From Burkholderiales bacterium (GTDB lineage Bacteria > Pseudomonadota > Gammaproteobacteria > Burkholderiales > SG8-39): a stretch of DNA of 13,475 nt. The stretch's first letter is position 1. Every line of letters begins with the position of its first letter. The DNA lies in the NCBI GenBank assembly GCA_919902965.1, contig CAKKSJ010000512.1:1-13475 (forward strand), written 5' to 3'. The notes under the pieces were generated by a model. That model did not search any database, was not told where the DNA came from, and saw only the letters and a program-made list of their open reading frames with translations. The position numbers were made by a program, and so were the translations under genes. Below, one piece after another: positions 12,901-13,475 of the stretch.

Positions 12901-13475
12901 GCAGGGGCGTGCGCGCATCTTCGAACAATCCGCCGTTGTAGGCCGGCAGACCGAGTGAAGTGTCGCCGTTGGCTATGGCTTGAAACAACGCGCTTAGTTC
13001 GTCCCACAGGCGCGCAGCCGAGGCGGAGAAGGTGAAATCTCTGTCGCGCTTGTCGCGCACCTCTTCGCGCAAGCGACGCAGGCTGTAACCGGCGTAGCGC
13101 TTGTCGCGCACCGGCAGCAGTTCGCGGTCCTCGGCGTAGAGCACGAACAACAGCCGGTACAGCAGGATGAGGGTCGCTTCGCGCACCTCGTCCATGTACG
13201 CGCGGGTCAGCTCCTTCGGCGCATTTGCATCTCCCTTCCACAACGCATCCGCAAGCTCGGGGAAAACGGTCCCGAATACGCGCGCTCCAAGGTTCTCGGA
13301 AACCCGCTCCTCGTACTGTCTCGCTTCGGCCAGTGCAAACTGATGAAAGGAACGCCCCTCGCCATCCCAACTCTGTGCCAGAAACGCTGCGCGGTGGAAC
13401 AGGCAGAGAAAGAGCTTGAGGCCATGCAGCGCATCGGTTGCATCGATTGTGTCGCCCTGCGCCCCCTTAACACCG
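9950..13475 (-). CDS. Very large N6-adenine DNA methyltransferase, Eco57I/PglX-like, 5' end missing
   Basis: The frame is open to the right edge, so the start is beyond the window; at least 1174 residues are visible. Order: an N-terminal helical part with ARVFGTVFPELADALWKGD and VLYAEDRELLPV, the SGSYYTHDDLVKLLI entry segment (about 12650-12695), SAM-binding motif I CDPAMGSGHFL (about 12470-12500), catalytic motif IV NPPW (11582-11593, the NPPY/W that marks N6-adenine methylases), and a long C-terminal specificity part ending with FNSLMFDYIVRQKAQ and NWYIVEQLP. Such proteins occur as type IIG restriction-methylation enzymes and as the methylases of BREX (PglX) and DISARM (DrmMI). No nuclease motif is visible, but an N-terminal one could be cut off. 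Which system it serves depends on genes to the right of the window. No terminator is seen after its stop. Confidence 0.88.
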   Translation of the reverse strand, partial: GVKGAQGDTIDATDALHGLKLFLCLFHRAAFLAQSWDGEGRSFHQFALAEARQYEERVSENLGARVFGTVFPELADALWKGDANAPKELTRAYMDEVREATLILLYRLLFVLYAEDRELLPVRDKRYAGYSLRRLREEVRDKRDRDFTFSASAARLWDELSALFQAIANGDTSLGLPAYNGGLFEDARTPLLARVRIPDAQLAPAIDELSRRADVSRAWINYRDLSVQHLGGIYERLLEYRLEETGGRLAARPTSFARKGSGSYYTHDDLVKLLIAESVGPLAAERTAAFDEQIAAWKSRKELKPIDWERLDALDPASRVLELKVCDPAMGSGHFLVALVDDLADRVLESMSHASEIIVAQRWANDVSPAWESPVAKRIADIRKRILAAAKAQGWAVSPAQLDDRHVVRRMILKRVIHGVDKNPMAVELAKVALWLHTFTVGAPLSFLDHHLRCGDALFGGRVHQMKDELGKLAGGLLQQDDLRRVETARLTMQAIGELTDIDIAEAHQSKALMDQIEDGLRPQQRTLDFLQAKRWAGKGEAKEYAETWVDLLNHEYGDNLLESIELLSKRGIKLHSERQKRAHRIVQAARTRAEDVRFLHWELAFPTVWPGAGLGARTGGFDAVIGNPPWDRMKLQEVEWFSERRPEIALAVRAADRKRLIAGLEKAGDPLWQEYCDAREYAETATRVARDCGDFPLLSGGDVNLYSLFVERASHLIHARGVVGLLTPSGIAADKGASEFFSGISGTGRLARLYDFENKKVFFPDIHASFKFCALVFGGAERTFERARCAFYLHAVAELAEADRVLDLGPQDFLSVNPNTGAAPVFRTRRDAEIATAIYKRQPVLVDRSSETKTIPPKKVWPVRYLRMFDMTNDSGLFKRRDELEKEGWYPVEGNHWKKGEAEVVPLYVGRMVHNYDHRSASVEVNAENLHNPASSDGLGAAIKADPSAYPVPQFWVAASSVPEAERRSWAIGFRDIARGTDARSMIASAVPSVAAGNTLPLIYPDEAGSRQYDSWAPLLLANFNSLMFDYIVRQKAQSTHLNWYIVEQLPMIRPEQFEGKIGKHHIGDFVRGEVLRLSYTAWDLQPFARDLGYDGAPFVWDEEDRRHRIARLDALFFHLYGINRDNAAYILGTFPIVREQDEKAFGCYRTSDLVLAYLNAVQSGDLETRVSI

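Noticed and set aside
1..13475. CRISPR array, tRNA or rRNA genes, or complete insertion sequence
   Set aside because: No regularly spaced repeats with unique spacers, no cloverleaf-like segment and no transposase gene were seen.

Overview
The window looks like chromosomal DNA of a GC-rich proteobacterium, most likely a betaproteobacterium. This rests on codon use, a bacteriohemerythrin, and a long adenosylcobalamin-dependent (class II) ribonucleotide reductase with a C-terminal zinc ribbon. I cannot name the genus from sequence alone.

Layout: (1) 1-4449 is a core-like segment. It holds a bacteriohemerythrin (+), a tiny secreted Gly/Ala/Ser/Thr-rich protein (-), about 600 bp with no convincing gene, and the reductase gene nrdJ (+). 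(2) At 4479-4530, 29 bp past the nrdJ stop, the DNA has the layout of a Tn7-like transposon end: TGT, five bases, then two abutting 22-bp repeats that resemble TnsB-binding sites. The other end and the transposase genes are not in the window. (3) 4580-7285 is a terminator hairpin followed by a tight three-gene + strand operon: a metallo-beta-lactamase-fold protein, a four-TM membrane protein and a SIR2-like NAD-binding protein. It is closed by a bidirectional terminator. (4) 7314-9444 is a minus-strand operon: a sigma-70-like protein, a helical protein with a repeated motif, an ImmA/IrrE metallopeptidase, and a small gene that appears split by a one-base frameshift in a C5 tract. A nested dyad lies in its promoter region. 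(5) 9599-9815 is a free-standing 59-aa gene with a strong Shine-Dalgarno and its own terminator. (6) 9950 to the right edge is the 3' part of a very large minus-strand DNA methyltransferase of the Eco57I/type IIG/PglX-like kind, running off the window.

Interpretation: the part right of 4479 reads as an accessory or defence island. SIR2-like proteins, ImmA/IrrE peptidases and very large N6-adenine methylases are all common in phage-defence loci, and much of 4.5-9.5 kb is visibly more AT-rich than nrdJ. The most interesting proposals are (a) a Tn7-like element anchored at the 3' end of nrdJ, (b) the MBL/4-TM/SIR2 operon as a candidate NAD-linked defence module, and (c) a sigma-like/helical-protein/metallopeptidase circuit that could work by regulated proteolysis. 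All three are inferences from sequence layout and family knowledge; no search could be run.
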